Shown one piece after another: positions 11,873-22,719 of a stretch of DNA of 64,000 bases. The stretch's first letter is position 1. Each line of letters begins with the position of its first letter. A program made the translations under genes and the position numbers. The DNA comes from Paramyrothecium sp. XJ0827 (taxonomy: Eukaryota; Ascomycota; Sordariomycetes; Hypocreales; Stachybotryaceae). The notes below the pieces were generated by a model. That model did not search any database, was not told the origin of the DNA, and saw only the letters and a program-made list of their open reading frames with translations. The stretch lies in NCBI GenBank assembly GCA_020881915.1, contig JAJFPB010000003.1, forward strand, positions 2,604,001 through 2,668,000. The letters are read 5' to 3'.

Positions 11873-12441
11873 GCATCTCGTCTTGTGGGAGGTTGAGCCT
11901 CGACAATGTCTTTCTTGCGTAACCATTTTATTTGATACCATTCCCATCAGTAGTGTCCTGGGGATGTTGATTGATAGGCGAGCACGCGAGCTGAGGCGTC
12001 ACGACAGGGAGCACGTTCGGAGTTTGGGTGTTTTCCTTTGTTCGCAAATATGGGGTATTTCATATCTTGCCCGCGACTACGGCTAGGCCTGCCTAAGAAT
12101 AAATAAACGAGTGACTGACAGACCCTGCTTCTTCTTTGCCCGTAGCTCGGCTCTTGCACGTAAAGCATTGGAGCAAATAAGAATATCCGAGGCATACCAT
12201 CGCCCGCACAATAAGGGGGACATAGAAATGCTTTCTCGCACAGCCTCACCAGAGTTCAACAATGGTTCTGGCCGAAGGAAGCCCGTCACCCTGGAGTCAA
12301 TGATGGGCGGGAACGGATAGTGCTGAACCTAGGATGCACAACATCCTATCGGAACAGCAGGCGGATCGTCCCGTCCGGGTGTCCTCATACTGTCAGAATG
12401 CTCGAAGCATGACCTGACTGGGGTGACAGAGCAAGGCGAGC
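11873..12441. other. Convergent intergenic region
   Basis: This is the 569-bp gap between the 3' ends of the Eos1 and eIF1 genes. Short open frames are present but none has recognisable protein character. Confidence 0.5.
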
Positions 12442-13209
12442 TTAGAAACCGTGGACTTTGATAGTCTTGGCATCCAACTCAAGGCCCTCCTTCTTGTCGA
12501 TAAGGAACTCTTGCACATCTTTGCGCTGATCTCCTTGGAGCTGAATCACCTCGCCCATCTCGGTGTCGTTGACGATGGTGCCATTGCAGGCTATGATCGG
12601 TTAGTCTAGTATACACGAGGGAACAAAAGGCTGGGAAAACACACCGAACTTCTTCTTGATAACCTTGAGAATCTTCTTCTGGTCGAATTTCTTCGGCAGA
12701 CCCTGAACAGTGGTCAGAGTCTTACGTCCATTACGCTCTAAGCAAACCAGTCAGTCAAAGCCACGAATTGTGAGGGCAGGGGCCCGTCGCCGATGAACTC
12801 CTTTCGAAGGGGGCGATGTTCTATGCAAGAGCAATTGACCTAGACAAGGGGGGAGCACGTACGTTGGATACGTATATGGATGTAATTCTGCGCCTGCTTG
12901 GTTTCTCCGGTGTCTTCGTCGGCTTCGGCGAAGGGGTCTGCGGATGTCGCGTCAGTAAAGAATCTGGCGAGGGGGATTTGCAAATATTCGTGTCTTGTCT
13001 TCCCAAACGGGATTGATCGAGTGCCAATCCCGTACCGAAGGGTGGTAGATGCAGGTACGCGTCGGAGAATTGAGGGGCAAATAAGAGTAGTGTAGTAATG
13101 TGCCGGTTTGCAGCAAGCTCAACACGAGCTCTGCGGGTCTGGTGAGGGCAGCAAAGGCAAAAAGAGAAAACAAGAACGTACCGTAGGTCTTGAGATTTTC
13201 GATGGACAT
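12442..13209 (-). CDS. sui1: Translation initiation factor eIF1 (Sui1)
   Basis: Exons 13209..13182, 12937..12863, 12737..12645 and 12590..12442 encode 114 residues, the usual eIF1 length. The protein has the SUI1 fold: NYIHIRIQQRNGRKTLTTVQ, then KKFDQKKILKVIKKKFACNG, then GEVIQLQGDQRKDVQEFLID, and it ends KVHGF. eIF1 binds the 40S subunit near the P site and enforces stringent start-codon selection. Exon 1 is 28 nt (MSIENLKTY plus one base) and is followed by a 244-nt first intron, the longest of this gene; the others are 125 and 54 nt. The intron-rich layout of so short a gene has hidden it from simple open-frame detection. Confidence 0.95.
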
Positions 13210-14806
13210 AAACTCGGAGGTACCGGGGTGACCTTGGGAAATGGGTATTGTAGTGGATGAGGGTGTTGAGCGACCGACGGCTGTGATGAGCGGCCTCGCT
13301 GGGAGATGGGAGGGGTTTGTTGCTTGTGCGACGGAGAGGCGGGGTGGAAGAGGACTCGGCGGAAGCGTGGAAGGGCGACCGGGTTTAGTTTTGTAGTTGC
13401 GCGAACGGGCTGGGTTGCGTGCGTATGCGATTGCAAGGGGGGAGGGGAGCGTGAGTTGCGCGTTGATGTGACGTGCTGTTGTGGGAACGACAAGAGTGGA
13501 AGGGAAGCAGGCGAGAACAGAAGAGACGGATGCAGTTAAAAGAGTTGAGGGGCACAGGTAGGGTGGGTGGTTAGTGGTCATGCACCGCCTGCCCGAAGTG
13601 GGTTGTGGCCTTGTGCTTGTTGCCCTCGAAGGCTGAGGGGTGCCTAGTTTGTAAGGCTGGAAGGCGGCTTTTGCGCATAAGGGGGTTTATTTTTTGCTCA
13701 ACTTGATTGGCCTGCCTGCCCTTATTACCCTACCTTACTCTGTGGCCCCTTCCAGGCCCCTCCATTGGGGGGTACCCGATACTGTCTCCTGAGGCAGTAG
13801 GGGCTCAGCCACCAAAAGTTCAGTTGGTTTAGGTTGCTTTTTCAGCCTCGACTTCTGCACCGCCCTCCCCCGTCGTTTTGTTTGCACTTCTGTTGCATAA
13901 GGTAAGTACCAAAGCAAGATGAGATTCTTTCCTGCAACCAACCCATGCATGTCACAAAGCATGGGAACTCGATCGGAAGCAAGACACCGGCAAATCAAGC
14001 CGCAAGCCCATGGGCGACCACAAAACGCGTTAGATTCGGTGCGTTTCTGCAAGTCGGATCACAAGCGCCTTTGTCCCTCCACAAGCACATGCGACTGCGA
14101 ATCATGCGTGCATCGCCGTGAATTACGTCACGCGGCGACTCCCGGGCTTCCCTGTCTGAGGTCTGAGGTACCTTAGACTACCTTTAGCTTGGAACGCAGC
14201 TCCCAGAGTCATGGTGACGGGTGGGCGACATGTTCAGCTCCAGCGAGATGCAGGCAAATCCCCGTTGCTTTTTCTCACGAATGGCCCCCTAGAGGTGTAG
14301 GTTGGCTTGGTGGTGCCTTTCCATCTGCCTCCGGTAGCTTCCGCGTCCGTCATTGGATTCACCTGCGCTTCGATCTGATGGTCTGGCACAACCTATGGGC
14401 AGGCCCACACCACATTTCTAGAAGCTGGACAGTAATTACCATCCTTTGTGTTTCACACAGGACGAGGGGAAACAAATGGTTGACAGAAAGTGCGGGACTC
14501 GTCGCCACCTCCACACGAGCTCCGTCTGTGAGAGTCAGAGTGACATCGTCCTCTCTCTCACCACCATCGACTCCCATAACTACACGCGAGCGGCGGCCGT
14601 GGCTCCTGTGTGGCTGAGTCAACTGTCTCCACATCCCATTTTGCTCGGACCAATGCGAGACTCCAATGCTGTGACTCGCCAAATGATGAATCTAGAGCTT
14701 TCCATGCTTGCAATTTCTAGACACACTCTGTCGGAATAGCCGTACCTGGCCACGACCCGGATTTCTACCATTCTCTGTTCTCGGGCACCGGGGGTATTTC
14801 GATCCC
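13210..14806. other. Divergent promoter region between eIF1 and Trm44
   Basis: This 1.6-kb region separates divergently transcribed genes. It includes purine-rich and pyrimidine-rich tracts near the eIF1 start and CCTACCTTAC-type motifs at about 13725-13740. Open frames on both strands up to 140 codons lack protein-like composition. Confidence 0.5.
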
Positions 14807-16285
14807 ATGATCTACGAGCCCGAGGCCCTTCCAGTGGGCACACTGCCCTTCTTCGAAGAAGATGTCAACCCTGGCCATGTGTGGACGCCAGTTTACCGTC
14901 ATGGCGGCACCTTTGAGCCGGGTATCTTCCATCAGATAATGACTAATTTCATCGAGAATCCGAATCTCAACACGTCCTGGTTGTTCCGCGCCGACATACT
15001 CTACGACAATCAACGTGAGCATGTTGGCAACGATTCTGCCTGCCGAGCAGATCCTGTTGTCACAGAATTTCATGCTTTTCAGCGCCAAAGGACGCTGGTC
15101 CGCAGACTCGTCCCTAGAAATGAGCAGAGAGATGCGCCGCTCAACCAAACATGTACATTCTACCAAGCTGTGTCGGATCCAAAGATGGTGAAATCTCTGG
15201 TTGTATATACACCCCACTCTACATCTGCAGACGACTTGCCTTTCTACCACCCCAAAGTCCGGGGAGTGGCCCACTTACACGAATGGGACCCGGAAACCCA
15301 GAAGGCCGTTATTTCTGTGCATTTCCTCCATTTTGCCGACCAAGCTTACCACGACACGAAGCTTACCCGGACTGCGTACCATTTGCTCGAGATTCTTCAC
15401 AAGCACGGCCACACCACAGCTGCTGGCTACGTCAAGCGTGTACGCCACGACGTGATTGTCCCTCGGCCCGTCTTCCAGGACCGCTTCGCCCAGCTCAAGG
15501 CCAAGTATGCTAGGACTCTAATCGAGAATTGGGCAGAGTCTACCGACCCCGACAAACACGTATTTGAAGATCTGAGCATCGCTGCTTTTCTAATAGAGCT
15601 GTGGCGTGACATGTACAAAGACACAGAGTTCCCCGGCTTTGTGGACATTGGCTGCGGAAACGGTCTGCTTGTATACATCCTCACAAAGGAGGGTTACTCT
15701 GGTTGGGGTTTCGACGCCCGAGCACGTAAATCTTGGAGCCAATACCGCTCTACGGTCGCCTGTTCTCCCTCTGGTTCTTCGTTGGAGATACGCCTACTCC
15801 TACCCAGCGTAGTTTCAGTGCCTACAACACCTCACTTCGCCGATGGTCTTTTATCAAGCAATACCCACGACGGGATGTTCCCTCCAGGAACATTCATCAT
15901 TTCAAATCACGCGGATGAGCTCACGCCGTGGACTCCCATCCTTGCAACACTTTCCTCGTGCCCTTTCATCATGATTCCATGCTGCAGCCATAACCTCACA
16001 GGCGAAAAATGGCGAGCGCCTCCACCCAGGGATAAGAAAAAGCCAAAGTCTACTTATGCATCGCTTGTGGACTGGGTGACACGGATTGGCGAAGACTGCG
16101 GTTGGTCAATCGAAACTGAGATGCTGCGAATTCCAAGTACTCGCAACACTGGTCTACTCGGACGAAGCAGGACCCAAGATGTCAATGACATTGACATGCC
16201 AGCCCTTCTTGAAAAATACGGAGGTATCGAGGGGTTCTACGTCAACATGGTCAAACTGCTCGCGGGAAGGCCTGCCGGTCACTGA
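14807..16285 (+). CDS. trm44: tRNA (uracil-2'-O-)-methyltransferase Trm44
   Basis: A single exon of 492 residues. The N-terminal part carries [16 protein letters not shown], typical of Trm44. The methyltransferase core has the SAM-binding loop [14 protein letters not shown] at about residue 279, followed by [16 protein letters not shown]. Later family blocks are [13 protein letters not shown] and [15 protein letters not shown]. Trm44 methylates the ribose of U44 in tRNA-Ser in the cytosol, using S-adenosylmethionine. The start is the first ATG in the conserved frame ([10 protein letters not shown]). The frame stays open about 100 nt upstream without an ATG, so an extra 5' exon is possible. 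The segment between RARKSW and THDGMFP looks less conserved than its flanks. Confidence 0.88.
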   Translation: MIYEPEALPVGTLPFFEEDVNPGHVWTPVYRHGGTFEPGIFHQIMTNFIENPNLNTSWLFRADILYDNQREHVGNDSACRADPVVTEFHAFQRQRTLVRRLVPRNEQRDAPLNQTCTFYQAVSDPKMVKSLVVYTPHSTSADDLPFYHPKVRGVAHLHEWDPETQKAVISVHFLHFADQAYHDTKLTRTAYHLLEILHKHGHTTAAGYVKRVRHDVIVPRPVFQDRFAQLKAKYARTLIENWAESTDPDKHVFEDLSIAAFLIELWRDMYKDTEFPGFVDIGCGNGLLVYILTKEGYSGWGFDARARKSWSQYRSTVACSPSGSSLEIRLLLPSVVSVPTTPHFADGLLSSNTHDGMFPPGTFIISNHADELTPWTPILATLSSCPFIMIPCCSHNLTGEKWRAPPPRDKKKPKSTYASLVDWVTRIGEDCGWSIETEMLRIPSTRNTGLLGRSRTQDVNDIDMPALLEKYGGIEGFYVNMVKLLAGRPAGH

Positions 16286-16781
16286 TCAATTTAATTCGGA
16301 GACCGGCAGATGATCGACAGGCTTCATCATAAGCTCAGCTAAGAAAAGGCATTCAGCGCGTTACGGTCACGAAATTCTTCTGTCTCCTGCTGGCTTATTA
16401 GGACAAAGTTATGTCTGAGCATGAGACTGCTCTCTTCAACGTTGTAGACGGAAGAGAACTCAACTGATCCCCCCTTCCCCTCCCTAGGCCCAAATCGACG
16501 GCATGAGTTTTCTTAATGCCAAAGACCACATCTGCCGTCTCAAATGTGTCGCCATGGATGTACAGAAACTACCTACTATCATTGGGCGTTGGTCGGCAAA
16601 AAGTGCCGAACCTATGTTTTAAGATGATCACAGTCTTTCTTCTTAAACATGAAGTTTGGGTTTAGAGCGACCAGGCCAGAAAGCCACCCTATTTCGAATA
16701 GCGGACCAAGTGGTAAAGTTCTTGACATGTCCAAGCATCATAGCTGGCGGGGAGCGCATTTGAGGCCCTTTTCCTCGCTCT
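16286..16781. other. Convergent intergenic gap
   Basis: This 496-bp stretch holds the 3' ends of Trm44 and of the small minus-strand gene. Nothing else is recognised. Confidence 0.45.
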
Positions 16782-17272
16782 TCATGGTGCGTTGATCGCT
16801 CGGCGTATCTCGGACAACTTCCTGTATATTATGTGTCCAGACGAGTCGGTTTCCCAGATGTCGGCCTTGACATTCAGGACGCGATCCTCCATTTTGTCTT
16901 TGAAGGGGCAGAGCACGAACAACGGCTCACCTTGCAGATCGAACGTCATAGGAGTCCCCGAGCTAGGAATTTTTGCATCGCGGCTGTGTAAGAGATCAAG
17001 GACGGATCATTCGGTGGAAGAAGGTAGCCTGGGATGGTTGGTGTCGTCGACGGGAAATGAGAGACCAAGGACATCAGATGGGAAGATTAATTATTGGCGA
17101 AAAGTCAGCAATGCGATACAGACATTATCAAGCCATGTAGTTTTTTCAGAAAGCATCAGTGATCGGGTAAAACAAGAAGCATACTTCGCTGCTAAGCTTA
17201 CCGCAATGGACCTGAGACTGTAGCATTGCCGCCCAATCCTCCGTGCTGAGCCGCGTCTCCGTACGAAGCCAT
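16782..17272 (-). CDS. Predicted small protein of 90 residues, unknown function
   Basis: Two exons, 17272..17202 and 16983..16782, are joined by a 218-nt intron (gtaagc...cttacacag) in phase 2. The N-terminus (MASYGDAAQHGGLGG) is Gly/Ala-rich. Exon 2 reads with normal protein character: GTPMTFDLQGEPLFVLCPFK, KMEDRVLNVKADIWETD, then IIYRKLSEIRRAINAP at the end. No family is recognised. No signal peptide or membrane helix is seen. The strand opposite is also open, but its product is Ser/Arg-biased, as expected of a shadow. The first exon and the long intron are less certain than exon 2, and another exon could hide within the intron. Confidence 0.55.
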
Positions 17273-18048
17273 GCAGGTTTATGGCGAGCCATTCCATTAG
17301 CTAACTTAGCCAGGCTGCCCTCATTACATTTGATTGCATGGCGTCGGGCGTGACGTCGATTGCCAAGTCTGATGGCGTTGGGGTGGCTGTGGTAGCCGTG
17401 GGTGCTCCTGCCTCTTTGTTTGCCTGTCGTTTCATTTAAAATAGGTCTGCAATTAGGATCGCTTGTGTCGTCACGTTGTGACACTAATGCAGGTTTCCAC
17501 ACTAGAATAAGTGATTCTCGTAGTCGATTACGCTGGGCTGCTTGAATGTGGTTTTTTCCCACGATATTCTCTTGGAAAGTTTCAGTACAACAGCAGTGGC
17601 GGGGTCGGATGAGGGGAGCGGAACATTCGGCCAGCTTTATTCATTACACAAAACTTCAACTCGTCCTAAGGTAAGGCACTTAGATTGGGCCCCTCATTGT
17701 CTATCCATGCTGGCCGAGCATTATTTTGCACACGAATAGAAAATGTAGGGAACTCAGGCCTTACCCAGTGGCCCATCGGTTCAGTTAGCCTACCGTACAA
17801 CGTGACTAGATCGACGGAGATTGCAATTGAGAAAGCCACAATACCGATCCCCGACCAAGTTACAACCCAATAACAAAACTCGTGACATCGCAAAGTGGTA
17901 TCCGACAAGTATTCTAACGCCTAAATTGCACATTCCTTGACCCAACCATTCACAATATTCATCCATCTTCAGCCATCCTCCCCGTATACTTTACCTACCC
18001 AAGGTACTCTGGTAACTCGCCATATCGACTGCACTTCACGAATGCTCA
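17273..18048. other. Intergenic region
   Basis: It carries the promoter of the 90-residue gene and the 3' end of the 856-residue gene. A CTACCCAAGGTACTCTGGTA segment near 17995 belongs to the recurrent TACCT motif family. No gene is seen. Confidence 0.45.
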
Positions 18049-20619
18049 TCACTCTTCTTCATCTTCCTCAATAGGTGCTGGCGTCCGTCTTTCAGTGCGC
18101 CTCTTCGGCCGCCGATGCCGCGAGCTACTGATATTGCTCGCCGAGTCATCTGGCATGATGTCGACATCGTCTACACCCCACTCGCTGTCACTTCCGTTAT
18201 CGCATTCGCTGCCAGCCGCCCAAGCTGGTCGTTCATATCCTGAGCTATACGAATTACCCGACCCCGGGTTGGGTAACACATCAATCCGTCTCCGATTCTG
18301 TAAGTTCTGCATGAGGCCAGCACCACGCTGGCGTAAGGCGGTCCGGACCATCTCCGCCTGTAGGTGAAGTTTCTCAAACGCATCTTCCAGACATTCCATT
18401 CCTGTGTATATTTCGCGCTCGATCTCAGCAATGGCTGCCATTTCCATCTCCTCGTCGTTTGAGACAGGCTGTCTGCTCCCTGGCATCGCGGACGATGCAT
18501 GACTAACGAACGACGCTGGTGTCGTGCCTCGAGAGTAAGCTGACGAGAATGGTGTGGTATTCCGCGAGCTCATTGCAGACACGCCACGCGGCCCTGGACT
18601 CATAGTTGATCCATTTCCGAGATAGCCACTGGCTGGAGTAGCACCTCGAGACTCCAGGCCAGGTGTCAAATCATCAACATCCGCACCAGACCACAGGAAA
18701 CCATTGAAGCGTCCAGATGTGAGAATTTCCCATTCGGAGTTATTGATGTTGGAAATAGTCACTAGTAAATCGTGGGTGTGCGGGTTCTTGATGAGGTAAC
18801 TTGCACTTTCGGCATCTCGTGGTACCTGCTGTAGACGATACAACCGTTGTAAAGAAAGGCTTGTCTTGATGATGAAGTCGTTGCGCGGCCGATGGAGTGG
18901 AGTTGGTGCACGCGTCGCAGGCCGCAGTTCTTTAGAACCACTCAATAAAGCGTTAAAATAGGGTCTATCCTCCGAGTCCAGATTGGTCAGAATGGCGAAA
19001 GTAAGTGTCTCGTCGTCGACTTCCTGAGGTGGAGGAACAGGCGTCTCTCCAGTACTGCTGAGCCACCTATCCACCGCAGAACGAACTTTCTTCGACTGTC
19101 GCAGGTAGTGCTCTCTAAACTCCTCTGCAATATCTGGATCCATCTGTACGGGCGAGTCCGGCCTTCGAGGGACTTCCGCGGAAATTTCTGCTGCCTTCGT
19201 GCCAATCTCAGCCAAGTCGAAGGGCGGCCATTGAGGGAGCTCGATGCGTCCACTGACCCACTCAAGAACATCTCCCCAATTTAGGCCCCGGTGAACTTCG
19301 TGGGAGCCATCGCACATGACGCAAGAACAGCCATGCGGAGGCAAGTCTCGAGAGAAAACATTTTCAAGCCGATCCAGTAGGCGCCGGGCAACAGATCGAT
19401 GCCCAGTAGCCACAGCGATAGAACCCTGCCTGGCAATGACGGTATTATACTGGTCCAGAAGGTTGAAAAATGGTGCAAACAGCGTCTCAGCGCCGGCCAA
19501 CGGCGGATTAGAGGGACGTGTGCCGTTCTGTCGTGGCAAAACAGACAAGAAGTTCTTGGGCGCAGGATAGGCCAAACCACCGTTCTGAAGGAGATAATCA
19601 ACGCGCGGGATGTCCTGAACATCGAGCGCCGGTGGGGGCGGTGGTGGAGGCGGAGGAGGATGGGGCACACCTACTGTAGGTGTCACAGTTTTCGAAGGAA
19701 GGCTTGAACCGGATTTACCAATGTCGGGTGTAGCAACAGGCTCAACCTTGATATCAGGGTACACGTAGGGAAATTGAGGCGCCTGTGTCGGTGTCTTTGG
19801 AGATGAATCCTGAACACTGGAGGGCGATGAATCCACCTCGAGCGGCTCCGGGTCTCTGAGGCTACGGTGGGATGACGATCGTCTCGTAGATTGTCTCGAT
19901 TCCGAGCGAATCCTGTCCTCTCGAGACCTGTGCGTGGAAGGCTTGACGTAGGTGGCCTGACTTGATGTGGTTGATTTTCGGCTCACTTTTGATCTGTCAT
20001 CGTTCCTGGATGCTGGCCTGGATGTGTTCAGCGTCCCCGACTCCGGTTGTGCCAATGTGTCCTCTTTCCTTCCCTTGGAATCCTCCTCCGCCTGGGCCTT
20101 CTGGGCAGAGACGTCGGTATCCGGCGGGGTGGGCGGTCTAGCTTCAGCTTCCTTTGAGATGGACGACTTGCGGGTGGACTCGGCGGATTTGGATCGTCTG
20201 CTTTTACCGCCGACATCCGTAGGCTCTGGAGTTAATGGGTTCGACCGCTTCGTGGTGGAGATGTCCTCACGGCTGATGACAGCCTCCTTGCTGTGCGCTT
20301 TGCTGAACGTGGGATACGGCATGGAGACGCGCTCCCTGCCGATGTACGAGCCGGTCAGCGTAGACATCAGGTCGCTTGACGACGCTGCGGGGCGAGGGTC
20401 ATCCTTGTCTCGCTCCCTCCTGTGGTGCCGACGGGTCGACGAGTGGGAGTGAGTTTCGCTGCCTCCATCGCTGACCTTGCTCCGAGTCGACTTGGACGAG
20501 CGGTGGTGGCGGTGCTCGCGGTCCTTTTCGGGTTTCCGCTCCGATTTTGAGCGACGCTGCTTCTCCCGTGGGCGCTCGTCGCCGTCGGCGGCGTCGACGT
20601 CATGCTCTTTAGAAGGCAT
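18049..20619 (-). CDS. Large fungal protein with charged, low-complexity N-terminus, unknown function
   Basis: A single exon of 856 residues starting MPSKEHDVDAADGDERPREK. Residues 1-100 are Arg/Lys/Ser/His-rich (SKSERKPEKDREHRHHRS) and residues 100-300 are Ser/Pro/Thr-rich. A polyproline run of about eleven lies near residue 322. From about 330 to 640 the sequence looks globular: ETLFAPFFNLLDQYNTVIAR, a Cys pair in GCSCVMCDGSH, then WGDVLEWVSGRIELP and NSEWEILTSGRFNGFLWSG. After another Ser/Gly-rich stretch, a helical segment (EIEREIYTGMECLEDAFEKL) precedes an acidic C-terminus ending EEDEEE. The basic head suggests a nuclear location, by inference only. No catalytic motif was identified. 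Proteins of this layout are common in filamentous ascomycetes, but no function can be given from sequence. Confidence 0.8.
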   Translation of the reverse strand: MPSKEHDVDAADGDERPREKQRRSKSERKPEKDREHRHHRSSKSTRSKVSDGGSETHSHSSTRRHHRRERDKDDPRPAASSSDLMSTLTGSYIGRERVSMPYPTFSKAHSKEAVISREDISTTKRSNPLTPEPTDVGGKSRRSKSAESTRKSSISKEAEARPPTPPDTDVSAQKAQAEEDSKGRKEDTLAQPESGTLNTSRPASRNDDRSKVSRKSTTSSQATYVKPSTHRSREDRIRSESRQSTRRSSSHRSLRDPEPLEVDSSPSSVQDSSPKTPTQAPQFPYVYPDIKVEPVATPDIGKSGSSLPSKTVTPTVGVPHPPPPPPPPPPALDVQDIPRVDYLLQNGGLAYPAPKNFLSVLPRQNGTRPSNPPLAGAETLFAPFFNLLDQYNTVIARQGSIAVATGHRSVARRLLDRLENVFSRDLPPHGCSCVMCDGSHEVHRGLNWGDVLEWVSGRIELPQWPPFDLAEIGTKAAEISAEVPRRPDSPVQMDPDIAEEFREHYLRQSKKVRSAVDRWLSSTGETPVPPPQEVDDETLTFAILTNLDSEDRPYFNALLSGSKELRPATRAPTPLHRPRNDFIIKTSLSLQRLYRLQQVPRDAESASYLIKNPHTHDLLVTISNINNSEWEILTSGRFNGFLWSGADVDDLTPGLESRGATPASGYLGNGSTMSPGPRGVSAMSSRNTTPFSSAYSRGTTPASFVSHASSAMPGSRQPVSNDEEMEMAAIAEIEREIYTGMECLEDAFEKLHLQAEMVRTALRQRGAGLMQNLQNRRRIDVLPNPGSGNSYSSGYERPAWAAGSECDNGSDSEWGVDDVDIMPDDSASNISSSRHRRPKRRTERRTPAPIEEDEEE

Positions 20620-22470
20620 GCTGGGGCATCGAACCGACCGAAGTCGAGGGTCGTGCGGCTATGCGACCGGCCGATGGGTAGGAGATGTGGTCAGTACCAC
20701 TCGAGGTAAGGTGAGGGGACGGCGATTGTAGAAACCCGTCGTAGTGGGTCGGGCAGCGGTGTTTGTGTGGTCTGGTACCCAAGAGCTGCAGACGAGGTGG
20801 TTCGTGTGACGAGATCGGGCGACGAATGATGCAGGGACGGGAAGGGAGGGGGTATCAGTTCAAGCTAGGATAAGAATAAAAATAGAGATTCAAACGAAAG
20901 CTGGAAAGATTGCCACTAGGGCTGCAAATGAGCAGGCCGTAGTGTCGAATTTGTGTAGACATAGACTATGATGCAAATGATTCGAAGGAGAAGAGAAGCT
21001 GCTGATCCGGATGAGCTCGACGAGCAGCGCGCACCTCACCAGAACACTGGGTACCTTACCTTGCCTTACCTTACCTACGGCAGGTTGCATGCCGCACACT
21101 GTGCGAAGAGGCTGCTCGGGCAGGGATCCAGGAACCAGCAGGAGGTCAGGCGGGAAGCTCGAGTTTGCCCTTAGGGGGACTTGGGAGACTTGGTGGCCGT
21201 GCTTCAGTGGCTGGAGCCCCGCCATTCCTGCGCGGTAGATCTGTCGACGGGCGGCCGTCTTCAGGGCAAGGGCCTTTCCGGAGCCGAGGCCAGGCGGCGG
21301 CCAGCCCCACGGGAGTTTCCTTTAGTGCTCGGTTTGGCAGGCCATCCAAGCTCCTTTTTAGCCTTCCCGCCCGTCATCCAGAACCACCGTTTGGGCTCCG
21401 CGCACCTCAGCCAGCTCCACAGTGTGAAACAAGCTGGCTGGGAAGTGGGTACTGGACGGAGGTCCGCTTGGTTTTGCTTCACCGCCACCTCCACGGCCAC
21501 AGTGCGCGGCGCTAAGGCGCACGATTGCACCCTTCAGGCTCGCAACGTCCAACAGGGACTCCGCTGCAAGCGCCTGGACCCCAACCATCCCCGAAATACC
21601 CTCAAGTGAGGGTGTCTCGGCGCCAATGGCGACCCAAAGCCGCGCGACAGACGTTGAGTCACCCTCGCCTCAGGCAAAGGAGGTGCCGCTGGGTTCCTGC
21701 ACAGCATTTGGGCTTGGCTAGGCTCCAACAGGGCCCGGTAGCCAATCACCTCCATGGCAAGGCTTGGAGAAGGTGAAGCGCTGCCAGATGAGCCTCTGGC
21801 GGCTGCGACATCAGACGAGGCAGGGCTACGATGACAGCTCCTGCACGTATCTATCTTGTATATTTTGACTCCCTGGAGCTCTCAAGAACAACTGTGAAGC
21901 TTGTCAAGATGTCGTCCACGGTCTTCAAGGTTTGGGGTGGTCCTCCATGCGAAGTCCGAGCAGGATTGCCATGTAAAGTTTGCTAACTTTGTTACTGCGT
22001 TGATGACCCGCTTGCCGTAGGCATTAGTATTGCCGCGTCGGTAATCGTTTGATAGGTCTGGCTGTAGCTGCCATAGTGTACGCATGTAATGTTGTTGAGA
22101 ACAAGGTGGTAGATGTGTCTCGACGAGACAAACTCCGCGTGCCGGACGGAACCCTGAGGGCTTCAAGTGTCTCTGGGGCGACCAATATCAAACACAGTCA
22201 ACCCATGTCACAATCGACTCTGAAACTCCTATGCAAAGATCGTTGTTAGCACAAGGACAACGATGCCAGAGAGGATGATCTGGCGAACCGGCACATGTCA
22301 CACGCAACTCGTCATGGCAACACAGCTTTCCGCCAGATATAGTGTTTTTGTATTTTTCAAATTGTAATGTTTTTGGTGTTAATCCATCTCACCCCCAATC
22401 TGATCCTCTCCCATTCCAAGAAAAGCACGCAGGCTGCCTGCTCGTCACGCAGCCGTGGTCCCGACAGCCG
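20620..22470. other. Intergenic region, GC-rich, no gene recognised
   Basis: The first part is the promoter of the 856-residue gene. It includes an ACCTTACCTTGCCTTACCTTACC tract at about 21052-21075. From 21.1 to 21.8 kb the DNA is GC-rich with overlapping open frames up to 142 codons on both strands. Their products are Arg/Pro/Gly-biased with no motif, which points to compositional shadows. The right edge is the 3' UTR of the SMP-like gene. Confidence 0.5.
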
Positions 22471-22719
22471 CTACTTGCTGCCACCAGAGCCCTGGTTGCT
22501 TTGGCCCTGCTGGGCACCGCCAGTCTGTCCGGCATCGTTACGAGCGCCGGAGCTCTGGGCACGGGCAGCAAAGCCGCCGGACGACATGTCTGCTCCGCCT
22601 TTGGCCTATGGCGCGTGGTATGTCAGTGCGGGTAGTGGAAGGAAGAGTAGCAAGCCATTGCTCACCTGGCTAGACTGAATTCTGGAGGCGTCGTCCTGGG
22701 TCATTTTGTTCTCGGGCAT
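22471..22719 (-). CDS. SMP-like (seed maturation protein domain) stress peptide
   Basis: Exons 22719..22666 and 22605..22471 with a 60-nt GT-AG intron encode 62 residues. The sequence starts MPENKMTQDDASRIQSSQ and continues AKGGADMSSGGFAARAQSS, ending in a Gly/Gln/Asn-rich tail. The TQDDASRIQS...AKGG...FAARAQ pattern is the SMP motif shared with plant seed-maturation (LEA group) proteins and found in short hydrophilic fungal proteins. Such proteins are expected to be disordered and linked to spore or desiccation tolerance. That role is inferred from the family and not from this sequence. Confidence 0.75.

Noticed and set aside
21165..21776. Overlapping GC-rich frames upstream of the 856-residue gene
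   Set aside because: Frames on both strands are equally long and compositionally biased; no splice chain or family match.
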